The notes: a model not told the origin generated them from the sequence alone. DNA of 64,000 nt from Tidjanibacter massiliensis (GCF_900104605.1 NZ_LT629959.1:124001-188000), one strand, 5' to 3'. Shown: positions 27,569 through 36,712, counted from the stretch's first letter. Program-made: numbers and translations.

Positions 27569-29125
27569 ATGAAAAAGACTACTATCGGTATGGTCCTGTT
27601 GTGTGCCATACTCCTCGGCAGTTGTACGAAAGAGGCCGAAATGAAGAACGAGGCGCTGCCTCAAAACACGGAAACGACTATGGATGCGTTCAAGCCGATG
27701 ACTTTCGAGCAGACCCGCGCCCTGGTGGGCGAAGTGCTGGGCAGCGATGTGGCCGAGCGCATCGAGCCGACGAGCCGTTATGTGCGGGTGTTCTTCCCTA
27801 ATGTGGACCGTCTGTTAGAGGAAATCCGCAAGGAGGGTCTGATTTATTCGTCCTTACCGGCTCCCGGTATCGAGATTACGCCCGTGACTGTGCAGGAGGG
27901 ACGGCCGGAGCCTGTGTACACGGTATTGGAAGGTGACGCGCAACTTCCCGACGACGTGGAATACGAAGTGCTGGCCGAGTTCTTTGCACCGGGCGACCCG
28001 CAATCGGGACTGACCCCCGACGAAGCTCTTACGGTAGAAGCGGCTATGAATACGACGACACGGGTAGCGACTAACTGGAAACCGTCGGGACGAGTCGAAT
28101 ACCGGGATGAATTGACCGGAGAATATTATCCAATAGAGGGCTTACGGGTCGTTATATTCGGTTACTCCTCCTCCATGCAAATGATACAGGAAACCGTTCG
28201 GACCGATACGGACGGTAACTTCACGGCGACGAAAACATACGCGGCTCTGCCCGGTACCGCCTCGATCCAATGGCAGGACATCAAATGGAGTATTCTCAGC
28301 AACAGTTCCAGCCTTGCCAGTACGGGACAAGTAATAGACCCGAATACTATGCCTCGCTGGAATTGCATTATCTCGTCGACTAAAAGCGTGAGCTACGATT
28401 ATGCTACGGCTCATTTGGCAGCGAAATACATGAACAAGAACGGTTACAGCGTGACAGGCGGTACGGTGCAAATCTGCTGTCTGGATGAAGCGGTACCTTC
28501 AGGCAGTGATGATAGATTCCTGCCGGATCCGTATGATGCTACTGTTATGAAAGTCTTGGTCTACTGTCAGGACAAAACCCCACTGGATATTATGGCAACG
28601 GTCCTTCGCGAAATGGGGAAAGCGGTACAGTGGCTTAAAATCAATGCGAAGAATAATGATTACATCCATTATTCGCGTGTCATAACCGAAAGTTGGGGCG
28701 AGTTTACCAAATGGTATTTTCTCGATGAATATTACAAGGAATTGGATGCTCTTTATAAGTTGCACGTTTACGACGACCTTTACTCTCCGTGGTATCCCAA
28801 GCCTGACGACCTGAATATACAGTTGTGGTATTACAACCCGACGAAATCACCATACGACCAATGCAGGACTCCGATGTTCATAGACCTGTGGGACAACTGC
28901 AATCAAAGTGAATTGGACGAGAATATCACCACTGCTACCGCGAAATATCCGGTCGATGCGGTGAATCTCAAGGTTAATGCGGATATTTCCGATCTTGCCG
29001 CTTGGTCTGTATCGTGTAAGAAGGTCGAGGCCGTAGAAGCGTTAAGTATTTCCACTGTCCCGGAACAAAGCAACAATATAAGGACGCTGATGACTCTTTA
29101 CAAAGAGTTGGAGAGTACTTTATAG
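27569..29125 (+). CDS. Secreted lipoprotein, degenerate zincin (pseudoprotease)
   Basis: 518 residues with a lipobox LLGSC (Cys19). An N-terminal domain is followed by a carboxypeptidase-regulatory-like beta fold (about 165-225, with TDTDGNFTAT) and a C-terminal domain. The C-terminal domain aligns by eye with the metalloprotease at 33148-35793: VLREMGKAVQW (347 onward) takes the place of FHELGHASHW, so both zinc-ligand histidines are Arg and Lys while the downstream TES motif remains. It is therefore probably a catalytically dead paralogue, perhaps an adhesin or regulator at the cell surface. A small lipoprotein gene follows after 32 bases. Confidence 0.75.
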   Translation: MKKTTIGMVLLCAILLGSCTKEAEMKNEALPQNTETTMDAFKPMTFEQTRALVGEVLGSDVAERIEPTSRYVRVFFPNVDRLLEEIRKEGLIYSSLPAPGIEITPVTVQEGRPEPVYTVLEGDAQLPDDVEYEVLAEFFAPGDPQSGLTPDEALTVEAAMNTTTRVATNWKPSGRVEYRDELTGEYYPIEGLRVVIFGYSSSMQMIQETVRTDTDGNFTATKTYAALPGTASIQWQDIKWSILSNSSSLASTGQVIDPNTMPRWNCIISSTKSVSYDYATAHLAAKYMNKNGYSVTGGTVQICCLDEAVPSGSDDRFLPDPYDATVMKVLVYCQDKTPLDIMATVLREMGKAVQWLKINAKNNDYIHYSRVITESWGEFTKWYFLDEYYKELDALYKLHVYDDLYSPWYPKPDDLNIQLWYYNPTKSPYDQCRTPMFIDLWDNCNQSELDENITTATAKYPVDAVNLKVNADISDLAAWSVSCKKVEAVEALSISTVPEQSNNIRTLMTLYKELESTL

Positions 29126-29157
29126 ACGAATATAGTTCAACCTAAACCTACCTGATT

Positions 29158-29826
29158 ATGAAAGCACGTGTCTATTTATCGTTAGGAGCCTTGCTCCTGT
29201 TCTTGGCCCCACTGGGCTGTTCCGACAAAGCGGAAAGTCCGGCACCGGAAGCTCCGCCGGAAGAACAGCCCACGCCGGAGCCGGAACCAGAAAAGCCGGA
29301 GTTCGTGGATGCGAATAAGTCGATGGAGGAATATATGAAAACAGAAGATCCAGACTGTTATTACACTTATTTCCGAATGCAGAATGCCAGTCAGGAGAAT
29401 GTGATTTTTTTCATTTCAACAAAAATGAGTGCGAGCGGTCAGCAGATCGTAATCGCACCGGGAGAACAAGGGACTTGGGGGCAGACGATGGAGAAAATGC
29501 CGTGGATTGACGACAACGATGTGTTGGCGAAAAATCTGGATGCGTTGGGATTCGTTGAATTGTATTTCAATCCTGACTTGGAAGGAAGATTAAGCGGAAT
29601 CTGTTGGCTGGAATTAGATACGTGCGCTCAATACTCTTTCTTCGAGCCAATGACCGAATCGCAACGCGGCACACCGCGCGATCAGTCGGCATGGGTGCTC
29701 GAAGAGTTCCCCGACCGCCCGAACGCCGTCCGTTGGACCTACCGGATTACCGACAAGGACTATAAGGAAGCCGTACGTCAGACGCTCGAACGATGGGCCG
29801 ACCGGGACGAGGAAGAGAAGGAATGA
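29158..29826 (+). CDS. Small surface lipoprotein, partner of the pseudoprotease
   Basis: 222 residues. Signal peptide with lipobox PLGC (Cys21), then a Pro/Glu-rich linker (about 27-50) and a globular domain beginning YYTYFRMQNASQENVIFF. The domain start resembles the lipoprotein at 36031-36480 (YYTYINNTSSAITIEC), which likewise pairs with a large zincin lipoprotein. The last 15 codons recur as an isolated fragment at 31091-31137 beyond the toxin module. A perfect 16-bp-arm terminator follows. Confidence 0.75.
   Translation: MKARVYLSLGALLLFLAPLGCSDKAESPAPEAPPEEQPTPEPEPEKPEFVDANKSMEEYMKTEDPDCYYTYFRMQNASQENVIFFISTKMSASGQQIVIAPGEQGTWGQTMEKMPWIDDNDVLAKNLDALGFVELYFNPDLEGRLSGICWLELDTCAQYSFFEPMTESQRGTPRDQSAWVLEEFPDRPNAVRWTYRITDKDYKEAVRQTLERWADRDEEEKE
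29777..29820 (+). repeat. 44-base direct repeat, copy 1 (within lipoprotein 3' end)
   Basis: Begins GTCAGACGCTCGAACG and ends GACGAGGAAGAGAAG. It is nearly identical to 31091-31134. The two copies bracket the zeta-like toxin module. Confidence 0.88.
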
Positions 29827-29848
29827 AACTCTTGAATTTTGTGTATGA

Positions 29849-29882
29849 AACAAGGGCAGAAACATGTGTTTCTGCCCTTGTT
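29849..29882. terminator. Bidirectional terminator
   Basis: AACAAGGGCAGAAACA and TGTTTCTGCCCTTGTT are perfect 16-base arms around TG. It lies between the plus-strand lipoprotein and the minus-strand toxin gene and can serve both. Confidence 0.85.
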
Positions 29883-29904
29883 ATTGTTTTTCGGCTCGAC
29901 CGGA

Positions 29905-30642
29905 TTATGCAAGTTTCCGCAAAACATATTCATCGAACCACTCCGGAACGCTTTCCTTCAATACGGACAAAGAACCGCTTTCTGCATCGTATTCCGCGAG
30001 CATCCGCCACTGCGCAGCACTATTATCGAAGAAATAGGCCCTGTCGCACAGCTTGAGGCAATCGTAAACGTTTTCCAACGATTTGGTATAACGGCGTATG
30101 ATTTTTTCACGCGGCACATCGTGCCCTCCCAACTGTACCCGCTGAGCTACACGACCGATATTGATTTCGACATCCTGTGTCGATACGAAATACAGGTAAA
30201 TACGATAACCGGACTGTTTGGCAAGACGAATATAATCCATTTTACGCACATCCGACATCACCGTTTCAATCGTGAATTGCCGGACGATATTCAGCATGTT
30301 GAAACGCAGAAAATCCGCAATAAAAGCAGCAAAGTAAGAATCGACCGATTCACGAGGAACATGCAGTACATTGTTTTCGACCGTAAGCCGGCTGATAATA
30401 TCTTTTCCACTGCGCGATTTGTCGTAGAACCCCGATGTCCGGAATGCCTCCTTCAAGCTATCTTCCTGGGGAAGAATCGTATAATAATCGAAAGACAAAC
30501 ATCCCGTTTCGGAGAGACTTTTATATATCTCGTCTGCATTGACGAAATATTTGCACCCGACTTTCTTATCGACAGCAGAAAATATAGTCGATTTCCCCGA
30601 ACCGTTCGGCCCGGCAAAAATGCGAAGACGTTTCTTGGACAT
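29905..30642 (-). CDS. Zeta-toxin-like P-loop kinase
   Basis: 245 residues. Walker A GPNGSGKST near the N-terminus (11-19) and the overall zeta-toxin/AAA_33 pattern (ESVDSYFAAFIADF, FTIETVMSDVRKMDYIRLAKQSGYRIYLYFVSTQDVEINIGRVAQRVQLGGHDVPREKIIRRY) indicate a kinase of the type that phosphorylates UDP-GlcNAc in zeta toxins; the substrate is not proven here. A small gene 12 bases upstream is the likely antitoxin. The pair is bracketed by duplicated lipoprotein 3' ends. Confidence 0.82.
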   Translation of the reverse strand: MSKKRLRIFAGPNGSGKSTIFSAVDKKVGCKYFVNADEIYKSLSETGCLSFDYYTILPQEDSLKEAFRTSGFYDKSRSGKDIISRLTVENNVLHVPRESVDSYFAAFIADFLRFNMLNIVRQFTIETVMSDVRKMDYIRLAKQSGYRIYLYFVSTQDVEINIGRVAQRVQLGGHDVPREKIIRRYTKSLENVYDCLKLCDRAYFFDNSAAQWRMLAEYDAESGSLSVLKESVPEWFDEYVLRKLA

Positions 30643-30654
30643 GAGTATCGGGAA

Positions 30655-30924
30655 TTACTGTACGGTATAACACCGTTTGCGGACCTTCACTTCGGGCGCG
30701 ACCTTGCCTATCTCGATACGTGTATTATCCGCTTGAATTTTGTAAATGATGCCGTCTTGCACGACGGTAATGGCTACTCCGTTCTCCTTTGCCAATGCGA
30801 TTCCCGGATTCGGCGTCCGGTTAATCAGGGCCGCAAACGTCGATTCGTCCTCAATCTGAGCATCATCTTTGGTTTGTTGCTCGAAAAAGGAAGACAGTTT
30901 GGTTATAAGTTTTTGTTTGGCCAT
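30655..30924 (-). CDS. Putative antitoxin of the zeta-like kinase
   Basis: 89 residues from MAKQKLITKLSSFF (frame open 18 codons further, no support). Small, charged, encoded just upstream of and co-directional with the kinase gene, 12 bases apart. No specific antitoxin family is recognised; the assignment rests on context. Confidence 0.6.
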   Translation of the reverse strand: MAKQKLITKLSSFFEQQTKDDAQIEDESTFAALINRTPNPGIALAKENGVAITVVQDGIIYKIQADNTRIEIGKVAPEVKVRKRCYTVQ

Positions 30925-31090
30925 AGAATGTTTTAATATACAAAAGTATGCAATTATTTTTACTTCTGCAATTTCCATACCTGTTCGGGTAGAAACTCTT
31001 TATTATCAAAACGACGGAAAGCCGTTTATGGTATTACTGGCAACGAAATTCTGTAATACGAGGGCCTCAAGCCTGCGAAGAAGTCCATTT

Positions 31091-31137
31091 GTCAGACGCT
31101 CGAACGGCGGGCCGACCGGGACGAGGAAGAGAAGTAA
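31091..31137 (+). pseudogene. Orphan 3' end of a lipoprotein gene (copy 2 of the 44-base repeat)
   Basis: Encodes CQTLERRADRDEEEK and a stop, matching the last 15 codons of the lipoprotein gene ending at 29826 in the same frame. Upstream sequence is unrelated. This is the scar of a second copy or of the insertion that placed the toxin module here. Confidence 0.8.
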
Positions 31138-31155
31138 CCGATTACGCTCTGAATA

Positions 31156-31196
31156 AATAGAGCCGCAATAGCTATTGCGGCTCTATTATTTTTCCC
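31156..31196. terminator. Perfect palindromic terminator
   Basis: AATAGAGCCGCAATAG followed directly by its complement CTATTGCGGCTCTATT, then a T-rich tract. It lies just downstream of hipT on the minus strand and of the lipoprotein remnant on the plus strand. Confidence 0.85.
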
Positions 31197-31200
31197 TGGC

Positions 31201-32220
31201 TCACAATCCGACCTTCAGATAGGAGTCCCGGCGTCCGAGGTACATATTGCGGTACACTTCTTTCAGTTCGTCGGACAGGTAGGAGTTCCGAATCAGCCTG
31301 TCCAGCAAGGAATACGAGGCGCAGAATCGGTCCAGCTCCCGGCGTACCGTCTTCTCGGGAAGTCCCAGTCGTTTCCCGAACTCCGTAAAGGTCGCGCCGC
31401 CAATCATCCCAAAAGGCGTATGGGCGACAGCATCGCCTCTCAATAATCCTCTGTCGAGCGCGAAAATCCGGTCATCGACGTGCAGCTTAGTGTTTATTAG
31501 GTCGTATGCCGGAGCCAGCCGGAAATCACCCGATTCGGTTTCCAATACCGAAAAGTTTTTCAGGTGTGCATCGCCGTTGCAGACAAGGAAGTTGAACACG
31601 ACCAGATCGAAGAATTTCAGCATCTCGACCCTCCACGCAGGCAGGTATCTGCGAATTAGGTCGCCGCACTCTTCGTAGGTCAGCACATCGTATTTGTAGT
31701 TCTGGCCTCCGTTCTGTGCGGTCAGTCCTGCCAGCGACGCGAAATCCTCTTTGCGGCGTTTCGTACCGTCCGGCTTGACGTCGAAACGTTTTACGATGTA
31801 GGCCGCTTCGCCGCCTTGGAAGAAGCACAATCCGTTCTCGGCCGTCTCGATACCGAACACCTGTGCGGCTATCTGCATCGTCAGATTTTCGTTCGCCGCA
31901 CCGTACAGACGGTTGCGGAAATCGCTCAACTTCGGTTTGAGGATATAACGACCCTGTTCGCCCTCTTCGGTCAGGCGCAGCCTGCCGTCCCGGACGACCA
32001 TCGAGTATTTCGGCTGCACGCCGGAGAGCGAAATCCGCTCCTGATTGTGCATGAACTCCTCCTGCGTCGCAGGCTGGCTGTCGTCGTCGATGGGCGCATA
32101 GTCCAAATAGGGCGATACCGTCCGGCCGTCGAACAGACGTCGGCTCGCTACGGGAGAATAGGTGTCGTAACCCTCGCTCAATGTCGAGGGACATATCGTA
32201 ATCGGATTCATTGTCGTCAT
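31201..32220 (-). CDS. hipT: HipT-like kinase (HipA C-terminal domain)
   Basis: 339 residues containing only the main HipA kinase body: SLSGVQPKYSMVV near residue 60, the catalytic block FNFLVCNGDAHLKNFSVL (about 215-232) and the Mg-binding APAYDLINT. The N-terminal HipA subdomain is on a separate upstream gene, as in HipBST systems where the kinase is the toxin and targets an aminoacyl-tRNA synthetase. The ATG overlaps the hipS stop (ATGA). A terminator follows. Confidence 0.88.
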   Translation of the reverse strand: MTTMNPITICPSTLSEGYDTYSPVASRRLFDGRTVSPYLDYAPIDDDSQPATQEEFMHNQERISLSGVQPKYSMVVRDGRLRLTEEGEQGRYILKPKLSDFRNRLYGAANENLTMQIAAQVFGIETAENGLCFFQGGEAAYIVKRFDVKPDGTKRRKEDFASLAGLTAQNGGQNYKYDVLTYEECGDLIRRYLPAWRVEMLKFFDLVVFNFLVCNGDAHLKNFSVLETESGDFRLAPAYDLINTKLHVDDRIFALDRGLLRGDAVAHTPFGMIGGATFTEFGKRLGLPEKTVRRELDRFCASYSLLDRLIRNSYLSDELKEVYRNMYLGRRDSYLKVGL

Positions 32221-32537
32221 AAAGGCTTAACGGTTACGGCTCCGGCGACATCGGTCTGCGCCGTTGCCAGCAGAATGCCGAAATGGTCGTTCTCGTCGAT
32301 ATGCAGCAACCGGGACTGCACGGCGCGATTGCGTCCTTCAGAGAGCATATTGCTGAAAAACGGGAAAAGATAAGGCGACCAATACTCCTGCTGTGTCTTG
32401 GGCAGCGTCAGGCTGACGGCAGGCATCGCTGCGTCCGCATAATAAGCGTCTTCATACCGGAACAGATACTCTGTTGTTGACACTTCGGTTATCACTCCGG
32501 CCGGAATGCCGTTCATATAAACCATCCCTTGCCTCAT
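32217..32537 (-). CDS. hipS: HipS-like protein (HipA N-terminal subdomain)
   Basis: 106 residues matching the Couple_hipA/HipA_N subdomain (YMNGIPAGVI, FRYEDAYYADAAMPAVSLTLP, FPFFSNMLSEGRNR). As a separate gene between hipB and hipT it fits HipS, which acts as the antitoxin in HipBST. It overlaps both neighbours by ATGA, so the three are translationally coupled. Confidence 0.85.
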   Translation of the reverse strand: MRQGMVYMNGIPAGVITEVSTTEYLFRYEDAYYADAAMPAVSLTLPKTQQEYWSPYLFPFFSNMLSEGRNRAVQSRLLHIDENDHFGILLATAQTDVAGAVTVKPL

Positions 32538-32740
32538 AATTTATCGCTGTTTTTGATGCCTACCCGCAGTTCCAGCCCCAGCGTGTCGAGAATCCGTTCC
32601 AGCACGTCGAGCGAAGGATTTCCTTCGTTGCGTTCGATCTTCGTAAGCGTATTGATTCCTACGCCCGCCAGCTCCGCCAGCGTGCGCTGGGTAATCTTCA
32701 GCATCTTGCGACGCTCCTTGATTGCATTGCCGATAGTCAT
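32534..32740 (-). CDS. hipB: HipB-like XRE-family repressor
   Basis: 68 residues, essentially one Cro/C1-type HTH (IGNAIKERRKMLKITQRTLAELAGVGINTLTKIERNEGNPSLDVLERIL). It starts the hipBST operon and probably binds the GTGATTT/AAATCAC elements just upstream to autorepress. Confidence 0.87.
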   Translation of the reverse strand: MTIGNAIKERRKMLKITQRTLAELAGVGINTLTKIERNEGNPSLDVLERILDTLGLELRVGIKNSDKL

Positions 32741-32755
32741 TACAAAATCCCTTTA

Positions 32756-32827
32756 TATTGTGATTTCAGTGCAAATATAATGCAATTCTTTGGAATAATA
32801 ATCATAAATCACAATAAATGGTGATTT
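32756..32827 (-). promoter_or_regulatory. hipBST promoter and operator candidates
   Basis: On the minus strand a -7 box TATATTTG occupies 32772-32779. GTGATTT at 32760-32766, AAATCAC at 32806-32812 and GTGATTT at 32821-32827 form an inverted pair plus a third half-site flanking the promoter, a typical HipB-type operator layout. The rest of the gap to 33147 shows only the terminator at 33080-33114. Confidence 0.6.
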
Positions 32828-33079
32828 GTGCTATACTGCACGATAGATCCGCCATAGAACCGGCATGCACATCATGCATTCTCTGCCGGCTTAACTTATT
32901 TGTCATTTTTATTGGAAAAACGAGAATTTCCGCTATTTTATATTTTATTGCTTTTTAATAAGTTTGTGTATAACTTCGGGGTGTAGATGATTGATGGCAG
33001 TACGGGTTAGCCCCCACTGATGTCAGTGCCCCCAACCTGAACATTCGTAATCCGTACTGCCTTGCTTTGCAACAGAATA

Positions 33080-33114
33080 AAATAAAGGCCGGGAAGCAAA
33101 TCCCGGCCTTTATT
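33080..33114. terminator. Terminator downstream of the zincin lipoprotein gene
   Basis: AATAAAGGCCGGGA pairs with TCCCGGCCTTTATT around AGCAAA. A near-copy with similar flanks lies at 36713-36741, on the other side of the two-gene lipoprotein module. Confidence 0.85.
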
Positions 33115-33147
33115 CGTTCCCAGAGTCTCTTGGTACGTTTTGCGGGA

Positions 33148-35793
33148 TTATTGTACCGGATAGACGTAGCCCAATAACTCCATCGTCTTATAGGTCCGGA
33201 CTTCATTCCCGACCGTCTGCGTTCCGTTCAGTTGCTGCAGACTCAAATAGCGGCAGTTCGATTTCGTCGCTCCCAGCGAGGTTTTCACGGTCATAGCTAC
33301 CGAATAGAGCGGTACTGTTCCCGGCTGTTGCTCCGACAATACGTAAAACGCCAATACGCTGGGAAGTCCGCTTATATAGTTCGGACGTCCCGGTACGATG
33401 GCGTTATCGACGAGCAGACTGCCGGGAAGCGGACTATAAGCGTCGTATTCTCCGTAAGTCATTCTGTAAATAGGTTTCATTATGTCGGCATACGGATGGC
33501 TTTGCGTAACGGCGTGACTGAATGTCCGGAAATTGTAGGAATCAGCCAATGCGACATAGTTCTGCAGCACTCGGATGAACGTCCTGTTATGCATTTGATG
33601 GACGATATCGCCGTTTAGCTTACCTCCATAGGCTTGGACCAAGTAAATACCCGGTGCTTGGTATTCACTGGTAGGGTTGCCTTCGGCCGGGACGGTTATA
33701 TTCTTGTAAACGGTTTTTTCGATACCATCGAAATCGAGTATCGCAGTCAGCCTGAATGTTCCGAAAGTGTGGAACAACAGTTTTAACGATTTGGGCGCAT
33801 TGAGGTCTGTGCCGCCTTGCAGATTCACTTTATCCGACCCATCTACCCAATTACCGCTATCGTCCTGGTATTCCAACTCCCACTTTTTGAAAAACCGGAA
33901 ATCATCCATCGTGTATTGGGACATGACTCCCAAACGTGGAGTGTTCGGTCCGGATATTGCCGGTAGCGGCCTGACCGTAATGTTTCGTGATACAGTGTAG
34001 GTATTTGTCATATCCGGTAATTGAATCTCGGCACTGACCGTATAAGTCGCTGTCCTGTTGAACACGAAAACAGCACTGGTTTGAGTTGTTGATTGGGTTC
34101 TAAACTCAGATGGAGTAATAGTCCACTTTACAACATGTGCACGAATATTTGTCCTCATAAGACGTTGTAATGCAAACTCTACCGGAATACCGATATAAGC
34201 TGTATATTCATCATCCGTTGTGCGTAGAGATTCTGTGGCAAGATTGAAATCCCATACATTATAAGGATGGTCAAACAGGTAATTGATGACCCAATCATAC
34301 GTTTTCCGCATTGAAAGAGCGTTCGTGCGTAGATCTGCAAAGTCTTTATTGTGACAATCGACGAAAAGGTGTTCAAGGTCTTGCATCGTAAAACCATTGC
34401 TAAGAAGAGCTTCCCCAATGCCGGTATATTCTTCAGAATAGTCTGGACGATACCTTACGGGGTCGCTGTTCGGATAAACTTCCCGCAGAAAATAAAATTG
34501 GACTGCACGAGCATAACTTTCCGTAACTGCTTTATCTACCATATCTATGGTAAAAAAACCTCGTGTCCAATGAGAGGCGTGTCCCAACTCATGGAAGGTT
34601 GTTCCTATGATGGCATATCTATTACGGTATGAATCGGCAGTTTCCAATCCGCTTATCCGTACAGGATTGGCAAGGCTTCCGAAAAAACTATACCAAGTAT
34701 AATGCATACCATATTTTCCACGATGTTGGTCCCAAAACACGGCTATTCGATATTTCCCGTTTGCAACCGGCCTCGTAATAGTGTTCTGAACATAAAATAT
34801 ATGGTATGCGGCCCAATATACCGCAGCGAAAGCCGATACCCGTTTATCATCGCTGGTGATTGTATATAGCCATTGACTTTTGGAATTTTCCGGACCGTAT
34901 GCGATAGCCGCTCCCGTATGGTGTTCCAATATTTTGAACCTGTTGTTTTTGAACTTGACCTCGTAATCTACCCGATTCCTAAATTTACCTCCCCAGCCTT
35001 CGGGTATTGCGACATAGCCTCGCTCATCCGTCTGGCCGGTTCCGATATTGACAAACGTATTGACACGTACCGTCACATTCTTGAGCGGCAGTTTCTCATG
35101 GGTCAGGTCGTCCTCGTAAAGAATGCATGCCGAAGGAGTCCACCCGGCAGCGGGTGAAGGTCCGTCATCGGTATCTATCCCGGCATTCTTCATAGACAGA
35201 TTCAGCACGGCATCGTAAAGGGAGTCGTCTATTTGGGAGGAACCCGTACTGCCGCCGCCGATTATCCGGGTCGAAGGACCGGATGCTGCACTCGCTCCCG
35301 AGAGCACGGTTCCTCCCTGCATATAAATCTCCTGAAGGATCTGTTTGGGCATCTCTGTCGGATAACGGAAATTCTTCGGAACGACCGTATAATACCACTT
35401 TTTCCCGTTTACGATATCGGTGGCATAAAAACTCCGCTCCGCATTGTTCAGCATACGGTCCAGCGGATAGGTAAACATCTCCAGCCCCAGACTGTCTTCG
35501 AGAATGTAGTAATCCAGGCTGTCCCGAACCTCGAAACGGACGTATTCGTGTGTGGCATAGACTGGCCGGGGCTGGATGTTCATGACCTTGCAATACTGTA
35601 TCATGGCAGCCTTCATATTATCGACGGAATAGGGATTGTCCGTATTGGCGATTCCGGCGCTTTCGCGCAGTGCGGCAGCATTTACGGCAGCCCGCGTCGT
35701 CGGTGCCTCGTCCAGCATCGCCTCTTCATCGAATTGGGTACAGGCAAAGCACAGAAAAAGAAATATCGGCAGAAAGAGTCTGTATCTTTTCAT
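33148..35793 (-). CDS. Large secreted lipoprotein with active-site zincin domain
   Basis: 881 residues. The signal peptide ends in a lipobox-like LCFAC. Then come an N-terminal domain, a carboxypeptidase-regulatory-like beta domain (about 225-275, TDERGYVAIPEG) and a zincin domain with HELGHASHW (about 401-409) and the downstream TESYARAVQF that may supply a third ligand. C-terminal Ig-like/PKD-like domains follow. Likely a surface metalloprotease acting on a host or competitor protein. The catalytic-domain paralogue at 27569-29125 has lost both histidines. A small lipoprotein gene lies upstream in the same direction. Confidence 0.8.
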   Translation of the reverse strand: MKRYRLFLPIFLFLCFACTQFDEEAMLDEAPTTRAAVNAAALRESAGIANTDNPYSVDNMKAAMIQYCKVMNIQPRPVYATHEYVRFEVRDSLDYYILEDSLGLEMFTYPLDRMLNNAERSFYATDIVNGKKWYYTVVPKNFRYPTEMPKQILQEIYMQGGTVLSGASAASGPSTRIIGGGSTGSSQIDDSLYDAVLNLSMKNAGIDTDDGPSPAAGWTPSACILYEDDLTHEKLPLKNVTVRVNTFVNIGTGQTDERGYVAIPEGWGGKFRNRVDYEVKFKNNRFKILEHHTGAAIAYGPENSKSQWLYTITSDDKRVSAFAAVYWAAYHIFYVQNTITRPVANGKYRIAVFWDQHRGKYGMHYTWYSFFGSLANPVRISGLETADSYRNRYAIIGTTFHELGHASHWTRGFFTIDMVDKAVTESYARAVQFYFLREVYPNSDPVRYRPDYSEEYTGIGEALLSNGFTMQDLEHLFVDCHNKDFADLRTNALSMRKTYDWVINYLFDHPYNVWDFNLATESLRTTDDEYTAYIGIPVEFALQRLMRTNIRAHVVKWTITPSEFRTQSTTQTSAVFVFNRTATYTVSAEIQLPDMTNTYTVSRNITVRPLPAISGPNTPRLGVMSQYTMDDFRFFKKWELEYQDDSGNWVDGSDKVNLQGGTDLNAPKSLKLLFHTFGTFRLTAILDFDGIEKTVYKNITVPAEGNPTSEYQAPGIYLVQAYGGKLNGDIVHQMHNRTFIRVLQNYVALADSYNFRTFSHAVTQSHPYADIMKPIYRMTYGEYDAYSPLPGSLLVDNAIVPGRPNYISGLPSVLAFYVLSEQQPGTVPLYSVAMTVKTSLGATKSNCRYLSLQQLNGTQTVGNEVRTYKTMELLGYVYPVQ

Positions 35794-35981
35794 CGTGATA
35801 TGAATTTTGGGTAATTAAACAAGGTTAGTTTACAGGAGGAAGGAAGACGATGATTGCCGGGAGCAAGTTTTCATTTTACATCATCCCAGTCCGACCGGTG
35901 TTGAGTGGCAGGCACAAACCGGAACTCTTCCATACCCACACGATGATAGTTAAATATACAGAAAATTATCATAAAAACAAA

Positions 35982-36006
35982 GCGGAGCGACAAAATATCG
36001 CTCCGC
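35982..36006 (-). terminator. Terminator after the small lipoprotein gene
   Basis: GCGGAGCGA pairs with TCGCTCCGC around a seven-base loop, 25 bases past the stop at 36031 on the minus strand. Confidence 0.7.
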
Positions 36007-36030
36007 CTGTCGTATAAAAGTCTAAGAATG

Positions 36031-36480
36031 TTATTCTATCGGCTCTCCGTCCTTGAAATAATCGTCGGTAAAGACATATTCGTAATGGCGGACGGTTTCA
36101 CTCTCGGAAGTAAGTGTATAAGTTTCCAGCATTAATAAACTATCATCCGCACTTCCGTCATCGAAAACTTTTATCTGACCGTTGTGAACCAACAAATAAA
36201 CATCAGGGCTATTCAGCCAGAGGAAAGGCATACAAAAAGTATCACTCGTAAGATGTACCGTATTGCTTTCACCAGATGGTATAGTGATGGTCTTATACAA
36301 CTCGTCGGGATTGACAACTTCATCAACCCATGCGTCGCCGTAATAGCATTCAATCGTAATGGCGGAAGAGGTGTTATTGATATATGTATAGTAGGTATCA
36401 TGTACTCGTTCGCTTGAACTACAAGAAAAGTTCAGTAAACATATACATCCGACAATCGTAAAGAATATTCTTTTTTTCAT
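36031..36480 (-). CDS. Small lipoprotein, partner of the zincin lipoprotein
   Basis: 149 residues with lipobox NFSC (Cys20). The domain begins YYTYINNTSSAITIECYYG and ends YEYVFTDDYFKDG, similar in order and length of strands to the lipoprotein at 29158-29826. The two small/large lipoprotein pairs thus look like duplicated modules. Function unknown; chaperone, inhibitor or co-adhesin of the large partner are possibilities. Confidence 0.7.
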   Translation of the reverse strand: MKKRIFFTIVGCICLLNFSCSSSERVHDTYYTYINNTSSAITIECYYGDAWVDEVVNPDELYKTITIPSGESNTVHLTSDTFCMPFLWLNSPDVYLLVHNGQIKVFDDGSADDSLLMLETYTLTSESETVRHYEYVFTDDYFKDGEPIE

Positions 36481-36712
36481 GCGTTTATGTGTTAAGGTTA
36501 ATGGTTCCGTCTTTTATTGTTAGACGCAAAGCGTTGCCGTTTCGTTGCATCGTCGCTGCGAAATCTTCCAAAATATCTTCCAATTATAAAGATACGAAAA
36601 ACTCCGACACCTTCCTGCCTGCACCGGTAAAAATTGCCGTAAATTCTGTCTTTAATGCAATTTTGCGGCACTCGGCACAGCCGACCCCCTGAAACATCGG
36701 CAGCAGAAGAAT

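Noticed and set aside
29839-30936. 365-codon plus-strand frame across the toxin and antitoxin genes
   Set aside because: Shadow of the zeta-like kinase, whose Walker A and family motifs are clear on the minus strand.
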